A stretch of 64,000 bases of DNA, taken from contig JAGAPT010000017.1 in NCBI GenBank assembly GCA_017623115.1, positions 100,687 to 164,686 of the forward strand, in the 5' to 3' direction. The notes beneath the pieces were generated by a model that was given only the letters and a program-made list of their open reading frames with translations, had not been told where the DNA came from and did no database searches. This document shows positions 26,071 through 35,044 of this stretch, in pieces; within the stretch, counting starts at the first letter, position 1, and each line of letters starts with the position of its first letter. Source of the DNA: Alistipes sp. (GTDB taxonomy: Bacteria > Bacteroidota > Bacteroidia > Bacteroidales > Rikenellaceae). The translations under genes and the position numbers were made by a program.

Positions 26071-27559
26071 GACCGATTTTTTTTGCCAAATATTCAACAC
26101 CCAACAATTCACTGCAGGTAACCGCTGCCGATACGGCGACACCCAGACAGCCATGTACATTCAGATTTTGTCCCGTCAGGAACAGATTCCCGATTTTGGT
26201 ACGAGCCGAGAGGTGTGAAACAATCGGATTGTGATAATCTTTCACAATACCATAAGCACTCCCCTGCGGCGTTGCTGTATAATCACGGTAGGTCAGCGGA
26301 GAGGCCACCTCCACGGCCGCTACCGCCTCGCGCAGTCCCGGGAAAAACGCTTCGGCAAACGCCGTTATGCAGGCTGCATAATGCGCTTTGAAAGCCTCAT
26401 ACTCCTCACCTCGATGCCCCGTACGGCTCTCCTCCCAGCGAGCTACCATCTCATAGGGCATCGGCGTCAAAAGGGTGATTACCTCCGTCGAACGACGCGC
26501 CTCATCGGGTTGCATACAGAGCAAGACCGTGGAGATATTGCACCCCCGATAATCGGCCTGGCGATTCCACACATCCGATGTATTATGCAGGTAGTAATTA
26601 CGCGCCTGATAGGGCCACCGGCCGGGCTTCATCATCAGATAGGTCGTAAAGAGACCAAATGAGTTCTCCAAAGCACGTACTCGGCTGAAGAAGGCACGTT
26701 TAATGATGGTGTTATTCTCCAACAGCTCCAACATCCGCAACGGATGGATGGCCGCGATGACCTCTTTGGCCTCGATGCGCTCCTCACCCCCATTGATTTC
26801 GAGATAGGTAACCCGATCCCCCTCCAAATGGATGGATGTCACGGTAGCACGTGTATAGACATCACCTCCATGTCGACGAATCTCCTCGACCAAGGCATCG
26901 GCCACCTGCTGGGTACCTCCCACAAAGCAGTGCGCACCCTCGATATTCGAGTGATTGATCATCGCATGCTCATAAAACGAGGACTTCTTCGCCAAACCAC
27001 TATATAGCAAATTGTTGCCGGCCAACACGTTGCGCAAGCGTTCGTCACGAATCGAGTCCGCAATCTCCTGCCTTGCCGAGAGCCCCATATACTCCATGCC
27101 ACCACTCGAAAGCACGCCACTACGCAACACGTCGGGCTTAATTAGACCTCCTACCTGTTGTAATTTTCGGCAATAATCCTGCAGACCGGCACGCTCATGG
27201 GGGAATGCTTCGCTTAAGCGATTCACAAAACGCTCATAACCCATGGCATGCGCATAACGCATTCCATCCGTGAAGCACATCACATCGAAGGCCTCCTCAT
27301 CGAGTCGTTGCAGGTTTAGGCGATCGACAATGCCCAGATACTTGAAATATTGGTACATCGTCTGCCCCTCCTCCAGACTACCGACATAATGAATACCCGT
27401 ATCAAGTCGGTATCCACGACGACAGAACGATTGGAAGCATCCCCCGACAACCGCTTGTTGCTCCAGGATGCAGACCCGCATTCCCTCGCGGCTCAGCATC
27501 ACACCCGAGGCTAATCCCCCCAGGCCACTACCTATGATGGCTACGTCATACGGTTTCAT
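26063..27559 (-). CDS. FAD-dependent oxidoreductase (phytoene desaturase/CrtI-like)
   Basis: A 498-residue flavoprotein starting at the ATG at 27559, where the dinucleotide-binding motif AIIGSGLGGLASGVML begins seven residues in. A second FAD signature, FLTGQNLNVHGCLGVAVSAA, lies near the C-terminus. The overall layout resembles phytoene desaturases and related polyene or carotenoid oxidoreductases. In this operon it may introduce, saturate or isomerise double bonds in the polyene chain or modify its head group. It overlaps the MMPL fusion gene by 14 bases and the C45 gene by 8. Confidence 0.87.
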   Translation of the reverse strand: MKPYDVAIIGSGLGGLASGVMLSREGMRVCILEQQAVVGGCFQSFCRRGYRLDTGIHYVGSLEEGQTMYQYFKYLGIVDRLNLQRLDEEAFDVMCFTDGMRYAHAMGYERFVNRLSEAFPHERAGLQDYCRKLQQVGGLIKPDVLRSGVLSSGGMEYMGLSARQEIADSIRDERLRNVLAGNNLLYSGLAKKSSFYEHAMINHSNIEGAHCFVGGTQQVADALVEEIRRHGGDVYTRATVTSIHLEGDRVTYLEINGGEERIEAKEVIAAIHPLRMLELLENNTIIKRAFFSRVRALENSFGLFTTYLMMKPGRWPYQARNYYLHNTSDVWNRQADYRGCNISTVLLCMQPDEARRSTEVITLLTPMPYEMVARWEESRTGHRGEEYEAFKAHYAACITAFAEAFFPGLREAVAAVEVASPLTYRDYTATPQGSAYGIVKDYHNPIVSHLSARTKIGNLFLTGQNLNVHGCLGVAVSAAVTCSELLGVEYLAKKIGHA

Positions 27560-30500
27560 CGGCAATCGGTTTTTTGAATACATAGAGGGTCTCCGAGCTC
27601 TTACGATCGCAACGCTCAATGCGCAGGTGAAGCCCATGCTGTACAGCAAAGGCCTCCATCCGCTCCCTGCCGACAAACTCGAGGGGGCGCGAGGTCTTGT
27701 TGAAGCGCAAAATCTCGGTCGACCAGCGTTCGGTGCGATTGATAGCCTGCTGTCCCACCCGATCCGAGGCATCACCATCGCGCACGATAAGCATGCCATC
27801 GGCAGGCAGAAGGTTCACGGCTCGTGTCAACAATTGCTCCTGCTCGGCAGCCGATATATAGTGTAGGCTGTCGTTGAATAGGAAGACATCCGAGATAGGC
27901 AGTTCTGTGGTACGCATATCGGCACACACGAATCGCATGCGCTCATTACACAGAAAACTATGTTTTGCAAGCGTTATCTTGCGCTCGTCATAATCGATAC
28001 CCGTCACCTCACGTTCAGGCGATAATTGCGCCAACATGAAGGCCATCTGTCCGTAACCGCATCCCACATCGGTCACCTTGGCACTGCGGGGAATCAAACG
28101 ATCCCAGAGTGCATAATAACCATCAATACGCATCTTAACGCGCATATACCATTCGAGGATAGGCCCTTTGTAGATATAGTTTTTCACCACCGCATCACGG
28201 AAGTAGGGGTTCGAGGTACGCCCATACTCCTCGTTCATGGCATGATAAGCCTCCCGGAACCAACGTCGCCAAGCCTTCGCCTTCTCCCGCGGGGTTTCGC
28301 CAAATCGGCTATCGGAGGCCGAAACACGTTGCAGGGTCTTGGCAACCACAACACCTCGTTTGATGTAAAAGCCTTGTCGTTTCGAGGAGATTTGCCCCGT
28401 GCCATAGAGCACCATCGGCAGGATATCGAGCCCCAACGCCTCGGCCAGATAGAACGCACCCTTATGGAAGCGGCCTATCGACCCGTCGACCGAGCGGGTG
28501 CCTTCGGGGAAAATCACGACCGAGTAGCCCTCCTCGACACGCGGTCGAAGTTGCTCGACCAACGCCTCATGGCCATCCGCCGTATGGAACCCGTCGGCAT
28601 AGCGAACAATCCGTCCAAAGAAGGGCGAATGCCACACCCAGCTATTCGTCACCATCACGATTTTGGGCGAAGTGGAGAGCATCAACAAGATATCGATGAA
28701 CGATTGGTGGTTGGCAATGATAACGGCAGGCCGGCTGTAATCCTCACCATAAGGATTGGGGCGACAGGTCCGCACCGTTACCATGGTCGATAGAAAGAGT
28801 CGTGTGAAACGATACAGCAATCGATGGAACGAGTCCCGCTTCCAACGACGTGATACGGGCAGCAGCCACAATACCGCCATATAGAGCTGGGCAATCAAAC
28901 ACCCCAATAGGAAATAGAGGAAGCAATAGAGCGTATTGAGGAGTGTGAGGAGCGTATAAGGATATCCTCCTCGCTCGGTCTGTGCCGTCACCAACCACCG
29001 GAACAGGAAGGGCTGCACCGTATAGGAGACCAACACCACCACACACAAGCCCAGCACCGAGATAAGTGCCATCGACCGCAATGCCGGATGCTCGGCCAAC
29101 AGCAACACCCCCATACCGACCAACGTCGTAAAGGCCGAGAAGAAGATAGCCGTCTTATGCACCCCTATCATCCGCTCGCCCGTACGATACTCCTGCAACA
29201 GACCATCCATAATAAAGATGCTGAAGTCATCCCCGATACCGAAGATAAAGGTGGCCAGAATGACATTGACAATATTGAAACGGATGTCGCACAACGCCAT
29301 CAACCCCAGGATAATCACCCAGCTGATGCACATCGGGAGGAAGGTCAGCAGAGCCAACTCGATACGACCATAAGAGAGTATCAACGCCACAAAGACCAAG
29401 AGCGACGAGACCCACAAAATATAGTTAAAGTCGTCTCCGGCCGTGGTAACCATCTTCGAGGAGAAGTAGGCCCGGTCGATGATGGCCGTACCGCCCAACG
29501 CCTCGATTTGGGCATAGACCGCAGGTTTTTGCTCTTCGGGGAGTGTAATACGGCTGACCAGCATGGGGGTTGTACCCGTGCTGCCAATCCAATCCGCCAA
29601 CAAGGGTACCCCGTCGAGCTCCTCATCGCTAAAGCCACAAGCCGAGCGTGGCTCCGTAACAAGCTGTTCAAAGGTGCGGAAGGCTCCTTCCCGAAATCCC
29701 GTAGCCACAGCACATCGATCAATCTCCTCGATGACCTTCGCACGATGCGCCTCCCAGAAACGATGCCACCGCTCGAGGCGTTGCTCCTGCACCTCGGGGG
29801 CAATGACAAAATCGGCAGCCGAAACAAACGACTCCACGACACCGGCCTGGTGCAGCGAATCGCACAACCTACCCAGTCGCTCATAGGCCGCTGTCGTCGT
29901 CGTAAAATCCTCGCCAACCGAAACCAGATAGACCGATCGTTTCTCGTCGGCAAAATGATGGGTTAGTTTTGCCTCTGCCTGCTCGATATGCTTCGGCACA
30001 TAGTTAATATGCGACATATCGTCATCGAACCGCACCTCGTCATAGAAGCACAATCCGACCAACAAAGCCCCGACAATCAGCAGAACAATCGGCCGATTGC
30101 GCTCATAGGAGTAGCCGTTTCCACGTTCGATCAGTTGCAGCAGATGCGTGGGAGCCTGCTGTCGCATGCCATCCAACAAATGAGGCAGGACAATCAGGCA
30201 GAAAAGGGTCGTACCCACCAATGTCAAAGCCGAAAAAAGGCCTAAATCACGCAGAAGCACCGATTGGGTAAAAAGCAACGCCAGGAAGGCACCAATCGTT
30301 GTCAGACAACCCACCGTTAGCGGCTCGGCCAGGTCACGAATGAGCCGACGCGGATCGGTCGTATGATTGAGGTGGGCAATCACATGAATCGAATAGCTCA
30401 ATGCGATACCCAGCACCACGGCACCCGCACCAATGGCAATAGCCGAAATCGAACCCTTCACAACCCCGATAAAAGCGAGTGCCGAGAGTGCACCAAAGGC

Positions 30501-31394
30501 CGGAGGAAGCACCATGAGCGGAATGGCTCGACGACTGCGGAACGAACAGCCGATAACCGCCACAATGACCAACAGAGCCAAACTCAACGTCAGCGTGGTA
30601 TCGGCCTTGATGCGTCGTGCATTATGCACCGCCACTACCGGGCCACCGATGCAGGTAACCTCAACACCTTCCACCTGTTGCTGTACCGATGAGGCAGCCG
30701 CCTCCAAGGTAGCAACCAACCGCTCATTATCGCCCGTACTTCCCATTCCATATGCCGGATCGATAAACATCACCAGCATCGAATAGTCCGACGTAAAGAG
30801 TCGCCCGTCGTAGAGTTCATAATCAAAGCCTCCCTCAAAACGCGAGAAGCGTTGCACCAAATGCGTACCGATATCCAGCGGGTCACGCATCACCACCTCG
30901 CCCACGGCAAAGCCCGAGACCGAGGTAAGGCGTTCGTAACTGCGGGCTACAGCCTCACGAATGCGTTCAGGCTGAAGCAACGAGTCCAAGTCCTCAAAGT
31001 CCTGCTCCTCTAAAAATATCGGCAGATGACGATAGATGAAATCGGTGGTGCGAACCATCAATTCGCCATCAATACCCTGCGTAACGGAACGAATCAGCCC
31101 CTCTTCAAGCAAAGGATCTACCGCCTCAACAAAACATGCGGCAGCCTCCACCATCGCATCGGGCTCCTCACCCGTGATCTGCACAATCAGTTTATCTTTG
31201 ATGCGGAGTTTGGCAAAGAGCGCACGACGCTCGGGACGATGCGTACCATCGTCGAAGAAACTCGAGATATTCTCATCCAGGCGCAACTGCGAAAGGCCGA
31301 TAGCGCAAAGTCCCAGCCACACCACCAAACCGAGGTAGAGCAGTCGACGACGATACTCCAATCGGTTATAGAGCCACAAAAAGAGTTTACTCAT
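27546..31394 (-). CDS. Trifunctional MMPL transporter / PlsC-type acyltransferase / SAM methyltransferase fusion
   Basis: A 1282-residue fusion starting at the ATG at 31394, which overlaps the glycosyltransferase stop by 8 bases. Residues 1 to about 790 form an MMPL/RND-type exporter with two sets of membrane helices (for example IAIGAGAVVLGIALSYSIHVI and ILATFIFGIGDDFSIF). An acyltransferase domain follows, with NHQSFID (HX4D) near 892 and FPEGTR near 961. The last ~230 residues form a class I methyltransferase with DVGCGYGQM near 1109. The three parts could acylate, methylate and export the polyene lipid in one assembly. The same arrangement is known from other Bacteroidetes flexirubin/aryl polyene loci. 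It is one uninterrupted reading frame. Confidence 0.93.
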   Translation of the reverse strand: MSKLFLWLYNRLEYRRRLLYLGLVVWLGLCAIGLSQLRLDENISSFFDDGTHRPERRALFAKLRIKDKLIVQITGEEPDAMVEAAACFVEAVDPLLEEGLIRSVTQGIDGELMVRTTDFIYRHLPIFLEEQDFEDLDSLLQPERIREAVARSYERLTSVSGFAVGEVVMRDPLDIGTHLVQRFSRFEGGFDYELYDGRLFTSDYSMLVMFIDPAYGMGSTGDNERLVATLEAAASSVQQQVEGVEVTCIGGPVVAVHNARRIKADTTLTLSLALLVIVAVIGCSFRSRRAIPLMVLPPAFGALSALAFIGVVKGSISAIAIGAGAVVLGIALSYSIHVIAHLNHTTDPRRLIRDLAEPLTVGCLTTIGAFLALLFTQSVLLRDLGLFSALTLVGTTLFCLIVLPHLLDGMRQQAPTHLLQLIERGNGYSYERNRPIVLLIVGALLVGLCFYDEVRFDDDMSHINYVPKHIEQAEAKLTHHFADEKRSVYLVSVGEDFTTTTAAYERLGRLCDSLHQAGVVESFVSAADFVIAPEVQEQRLERWHRFWEAHRAKVIEEIDRCAVATGFREGAFRTFEQLVTEPRSACGFSDEELDGVPLLADWIGSTGTTPMLVSRITLPEEQKPAVYAQIEALGGTAIIDRAYFSSKMVTTAGDDFNYILWVSSLLVFVALILSYGRIELALLTFLPMCISWVIILGLMALCDIRFNIVNVILATFIFGIGDDFSIFIMDGLLQEYRTGERMIGVHKTAIFFSAFTTLVGMGVLLLAEHPALRSMALISVLGLCVVVLVSYTVQPFLFRWLVTAQTERGGYPYTLLTLLNTLYCFLYFLLGCLIAQLYMAVLWLLPVSRRWKRDSFHRLLYRFTRLFLSTMVTVRTCRPNPYGEDYSRPAVIIANHQSFIDILLMLSTSPKIVMVTNSWVWHSPFFGRIVRYADGFHTADGHEALVEQLRPRVEEGYSVVIFPEGTRSVDGSIGRFHKGAFYLAEALGLDILPMVLYGTGQISSKRQGFYIKRGVVVAKTLQRVSASDSRFGETPREKAKAWRRWFREAYHAMNEEYGRTSNPYFRDAVVKNYIYKGPILEWYMRVKMRIDGYYALWDRLIPRSAKVTDVGCGYGQMAFMLAQLSPEREVTGIDYDERKITLAKHSFLCNERMRFVCADMRTTELPISDVFLFNDSLHYISAAEQEQLLTRAVNLLPADGMLIVRDGDASDRVGQQAINRTERWSTEILRFNKTSRPLEFVGRERMEAFAVQHGLHLRIERCDRKSSETLYVFKKPIADETV

Positions 31395-32571
31395 GCGCAC
31401 CTCCTCGCCGACACAGCGTCATTACAAACCAAGCAACAATCGTTACCACCACACCGGCCAACAGTGCCAATGCGATGCTTCCCACCACATATTGCGTAAG
31501 CGATTGCGCAATCTCCTCGAAGGAGATGCGCTGGAACGAAAAACCATTCTCCAACCCCAGCACCCATGCCCCCATCACGACGCTGCCATAGAGGATCAAG
31601 GGTATCATGGGCGGAATACTGATATTCGAGCAGACAACAGCCACCACCCGATTCAGGCGCAGCAGATGCGCCGTAGCCAACGCAAAGACCATCTGATAGC
31701 CCCACAACGGGATAATGCCACAGAAGACACCCCACCCTATCGAAAGAGCCATCCGCAGATTGCTCTCCGGACTACGCAACACCTCTCGTTCAAAGAAATG
31801 CCGAATATTTTCCCGCGTCAGAGCCCGCACAAACCGCCACGGATAATAGACCAGCAGGGCATAGAGCACCAACACCGTATTGAGCAGGCTGATGCGCGTA
31901 AAATCCTGCAAAGGACGGAAGTGTGATACGCGCTCCCCCTCGGGTGGATAATAGACCTGTATCGGGATATTTTCCACACGAACTCCTCGCCAGGCCGCAC
32001 GCACGATAATCTCGACCTCAAACTCATAACGGCTTGTGAGCAAGCGTATATTGCGCAGCTTCTGTACAGGATAGAGGCGGTAACCCGACTGGGTATCCTC
32101 CAACCGCAGACCGGTCTCGACCCGATACCAGAAATTCGAAAAACGATTGGCAAAGGTATTTTTCGAGGGCATATTCTCGGCCGTAAGGTTGCGTGCACCA
32201 ATCAGCAAAGAGCCGGGAATCTCCTCAATACGCTCCACAAAGCGCGGAATATCCTCGGCATAATGCTGACCATCGGCATCGAGTGTCAAGGCGTAATCAA
32301 ACCCCTCGTCGGCGGCATATTGCAACGCCAGACGTAGCGCGTGTCCCTTCCCTCGATTCTTCGGATAACTGATGCAACGTATGCCCTCAAGGGCAGCAAT
32401 ACGTTCGGGGGTACGATCCGTCGAACCATCATTGACAACCAACACCTCATCGGCATAGCGACGTACCGCAGCAACCACCTCGACGATGGTTCCTTCGTTG
32501 TTATAGGTCGGAATCACCACCAGGCACTTCAACCAGCGTAATGCCTCACGATATCTTGCCAAATCCTGCAT
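31387..32571 (-). CDS. Glycosyltransferase family 2 fused to a DUF2062 membrane domain
   Basis: A 394-residue protein. The N-terminal ~240 residues form a DPM1-type GT2 domain with LVVIPTYNNEGTI, VVNDGSTD and the metal-binding LDADGQH. The C-terminal ~150 residues are a DUF2062 membrane domain with several helices (IGWGVFCGIIPLWGYQMVF, ALALLAGVVVTIVAWFVM). Such enzymes usually transfer a sugar from a nucleotide or polyprenyl donor to a lipid acceptor at the inner membrane. Together with the deacetylase in the same operon, this hints that the polyene is attached to a sugar-bearing lipid. It starts 1 base after the upstream dehydratase stop. Confidence 0.9.
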   Translation of the reverse strand: MQDLARYREALRWLKCLVVIPTYNNEGTIVEVVAAVRRYADEVLVVNDGSTDRTPERIAALEGIRCISYPKNRGKGHALRLALQYAADEGFDYALTLDADGQHYAEDIPRFVERIEEIPGSLLIGARNLTAENMPSKNTFANRFSNFWYRVETGLRLEDTQSGYRLYPVQKLRNIRLLTSRYEFEVEIIVRAAWRGVRVENIPIQVYYPPEGERVSHFRPLQDFTRISLLNTVLVLYALLVYYPWRFVRALTRENIRHFFEREVLRSPESNLRMALSIGWGVFCGIIPLWGYQMVFALATAHLLRLNRVVAVVCSNISIPPMIPLILYGSVVMGAWVLGLENGFSFQRISFEEIAQSLTQYVVGSIALALLAGVVVTIVAWFVMTLCRRGGAHE

Positions 32572-32572
32572 C

Positions 32573-32935
32573 TTATGCTATTTTCTCCCATGTGGCTCGC
32601 AGTTTCAGGACCACCTGTCCATCACTGCTTGCCGTGCAACGCAAATCACCCGCTACACCCACCTCCGCATCGAGGTCGAGTGTCAGCCCTTCACGCGGCA
32701 ATAGCGCAGCCACAAATTTACATTCACGAATGGCCGAAAAACGCACCACCGCGCCAAGCACCTGCGCCAACTGCTCACGCACCAACGTCAGCGTACAGAC
32801 CCCGGGGACCACCCCTTGTGTCGGGAAATGGCCCTCATAGATCGGATGGTCGGCTCGCAACACCAAGCGGGCATAAAAACCTTTTTCGGTCAATGTCCGC
32901 TCCTCAACTTGATAAAAATCCCCTTCCAAACGCAT
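32573..32935 (-). CDS. Hotdog-fold 3-hydroxyacyl-ACP dehydratase (FabZ-like)
   Basis: A 120-residue single hotdog domain. The motif YEGHFPTQGVVPGVCTL matches the FabZ/FabA active-site histidine region (GHFP) closely. It would dehydrate the 3-hydroxyacyl intermediate in each polyene elongation cycle. It is one of two small hotdog dehydratases in the operon, the other being at 38631-39047, and may be the partner subunit of that one. Flanking gaps of 2 bases or less indicate translational coupling. Confidence 0.85.
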   Translation of the reverse strand: MRLEGDFYQVEERTLTEKGFYARLVLRADHPIYEGHFPTQGVVPGVCTLTLVREQLAQVLGAVVRFSAIRECKFVAALLPREGLTLDLDAEVGVAGDLRCTASSDGQVVLKLRATWEKIA

Positions 32936-32937
32936 CG

Positions 32938-33561
32938 CTATTCTGTTGCGAACAACCCCTCTTCGATGGGTTCATTCAGCGTTTTCTCCATAAATTGATA
33001 CTCCGTACTATCACCCGAAGGCTGCTCCATACGCAGACGCTTCAGGGTCATATCGCCCTTATCAAACAGCAGCACCATGCGACTGACACGGGCGGCACTA
33101 CGACCTCGTTGGGGCACGAGCGTCATCACATACCCCGACTTATCGCTCGTCACTGCCACATCAAAACCGACCGTAATCTGTCGGATATCACCGGTCATGC
33201 AGGCCGTCAGCATCCGTTTCAACTCTTTCAACATCGGATTGGCATTGATTCTGGTGCGAGTTACATGGCCGGCACTCTGCATACGGAAGGTGGTTGCATC
33301 CATACGAATGTAATCACCATCGTCGAATTGCAGCAGCATACGCTCGGGATGGGCATAGCGGAAATCACCTGCTTTCCGCACCTCCGAGGCCAATACAGCC
33401 AACGACCGCACCTGCACAAACCGACAGGCGATGGTCTGCACCTGCTGACTCTTGGAGGCTAATTGTTGCTCAAATTCAGCCCATACCTGCTCTTGTTCCT
33501 GCGCCATCAACGACAGGCCGGACAAGAGTAGCAACCCTATGCTTATCAGCAACTTTCTCAT
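32938..33561 (-). CDS. LolA-like periplasmic lipid/lipoprotein carrier
   Basis: A 207-residue exported protein with a signal peptide (LLISIGLLLLSGLSLMAQ) and the LolA-type beta-sheet pattern. Examples are CRFVQVRSLAVLASEVRKAG, FRYAHPERMLLQFDDGDYIRMD and RMVLLFDKGDMTLKRLRM. LolA-like proteins occur in aryl polyene clusters and are thought to ferry the lipid polyene across the periplasm. Alternative starts at 33570 (ATG) or 33573 (GTG) would add up to four residues. Confidence 0.85.
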   Translation of the reverse strand: MRKLLISIGLLLLSGLSLMAQEQEQVWAEFEQQLASKSQQVQTIACRFVQVRSLAVLASEVRKAGDFRYAHPERMLLQFDDGDYIRMDATTFRMQSAGHVTRTRINANPMLKELKRMLTACMTGDIRQITVGFDVAVTSDKSGYVMTLVPQRGRSAARVSRMVLLFDKGDMTLKRLRMEQPSGDSTEYQFMEKTLNEPIEEGLFATE

Positions 33562-33580
33562 CTGTATCATCACACGCTTT

Positions 33581-34246
33581 TCATCCTATCTTTCTTACGC
33601 CGTATCCTCTTCGATGCAGCGTCGTCAACAACTGCTCCAACAACACATCGGCTTCCGCCATACGATCGTGCAGTAAAATCACAGCCCCGGGATGCAACCG
33701 CTTTTCAATGCGACGGCACACGCGTTCGCGCGACCAACAGCTCAAGGTATCCAGCGAACGAATACTCCAACCCACAACCTGCACCTCACACGCCTTCACG
33801 GCACGACCAACCATCGGATTGGTTACGCCAAACGGAGGGCGAAACAGCCGCACCGCTTGACCTGTCAACTGTTCCAGCACCGCTCGGGTGCGGGTAATCT
33901 CCTCCGTCATCCGCCGCACCGAAAGGAGCGGAAACAGGGCTCCATGCCGATAACTATGTCCTCCAATAGCATGTCCCTCTGCCACAATTTGTCGTACCAG
34001 ATCGGGATACGCCTCGGCACGTTCTCCAACCAAAAAGAAGGTTGCCTGCACCCCATGACGTCGCAACACCTCCAACACACGCGGTGTCTGCTCCGGATCG
34101 GGGCCATCATCGAACGTGAGCGAGACCTCACGTCCCTCGGCATGTGCGCAATAGGCCGTGAGGTAAACCCCACTGCCGATATCGGTCGAGGCCCACACAA
34201 GCCACGACACAAGTACCACGATGCCTATACCAATGAGCCAACCCAT
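33581..34246 (-). CDS. Polysaccharide deacetylase (NodB homology domain), membrane-anchored
   Basis: A 221-residue protein with an N-terminal membrane anchor (LIGIGIVVLVSWLVWAS) and a complete NodB domain. The five motifs are SLTFDDGPD (catalytic Asp pair), GHSYRHG (metal-binding His), RLFRPPFG, VVGWSIRSLD and VILLHDR. It should remove an N- or O-acetyl group from a carbohydrate on the periplasmic side. It overlaps the KS-like gene by 22 bases, so it belongs to the polyene operon. Together with the glycosyltransferase this suggests an amino-sugar head group on the product; that is inference. Confidence 0.9.
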   Translation of the reverse strand: MGWLIGIGIVVLVSWLVWASTDIGSGVYLTAYCAHAEGREVSLTFDDGPDPEQTPRVLEVLRRHGVQATFFLVGERAEAYPDLVRQIVAEGHAIGGHSYRHGALFPLLSVRRMTEEITRTRAVLEQLTGQAVRLFRPPFGVTNPMVGRAVKACEVQVVGWSIRSLDTLSCWSRERVCRRIEKRLHPGAVILLHDRMAEADVLLEQLLTTLHRRGYGVRKIG

Positions 34247-35043
34247 CGCACTACGATTACCGTGGGGGTACTCCCCATATAACTATGATAGACGACAACC
34301 TCCGGAACCTCCGCCGAAAGCATACGCACCGCACGGGCAAAGGCGTGAGCCGAAGCCGTCGGATAGCAACCGGCCTCCGCGTAATCATTCCACACCAGAG
34401 CCGTGCGGTCGGTCGTAGCATAGCGTGCTCGGCAACTCGTTTCATCGAGTGGCTCGGTCGGAAAATCCAGCGTGGTCAGCTCGGCTACCACCCCATCCCG
34501 TTGCGTGGTGGTTAACTTCACAAATACGGCCCCCTCACCATCTTGCACCCGGCGGAAAAGCCCCATGCGCCCCATGATGCGATGTTGCGATGGCGTTTGC
34601 TCATCAAAAGCACCCACCAACACCTCCTTACCATCGCCATCCAACATGCGGAGGCGGGCATCGAGCAGCGCATCCTCAAAACTATGTCCCCGATGGACAT
34701 AGGTTACATTATAGCAATGGTTATGGCGCAACAAAGCCACCTGACCACCTACCGTATTGAAGGTCGATTGAATAAAGGGGGTGGGATTGAGCAGTTGCTC
34801 CCGTTCGACAATCAGCGTGCGCAGAAACCGCTCGCTATCGGCCAAACAGCCCCAACCGGTAGCCGTAACCAGGGTATCGAGGCGGTCGATATGCTCGACC
34901 CCGCCCATGCACTCCACGGCGGTCATCACACCCATCTTCACAACACGACTCATGCGACGCCGCATCGCCGGATCGGGAATCAACTCCTTCGCATCGTGCG
35001 TCACCTCTCGCTCGCAGACGACTCGTTCGATATAGCAACCCAT
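34225..35043 (-). CDS. Short beta-ketoacyl synthase-like protein without catalytic cysteine (chain-length-factor-like)
   Basis: A 272-residue protein of the thiolase fold, resembling the Ketoacyl-synt_2 group. Related proteins act as chain-length or stabilising partners of an active ketosynthase. The position that holds the nucleophilic Cys in active enzymes reads FNTVGGQVAL, with no Cys. It starts 1 base after the ketosynthase gene upstream, its probable heterodimer partner. The C-terminal domain of the 557-residue ketosynthase (36521-38194) looks like a diverged copy of this protein. Confidence 0.75.
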   Translation of the reverse strand: MGCYIERVVCEREVTHDAKELIPDPAMRRRMSRVVKMGVMTAVECMGGVEHIDRLDTLVTATGWGCLADSERFLRTLIVEREQLLNPTPFIQSTFNTVGGQVALLRHNHCYNVTYVHRGHSFEDALLDARLRMLDGDGKEVLVGAFDEQTPSQHRIMGRMGLFRRVQDGEGAVFVKLTTTQRDGVVAELTTLDFPTEPLDETSCRARYATTDRTALVWNDYAEAGCYPTASAHAFARAVRMLSAEVPEVVVYHSYMGSTPTVIVVRWVGSLV

Positions 35044-35044
35044 C

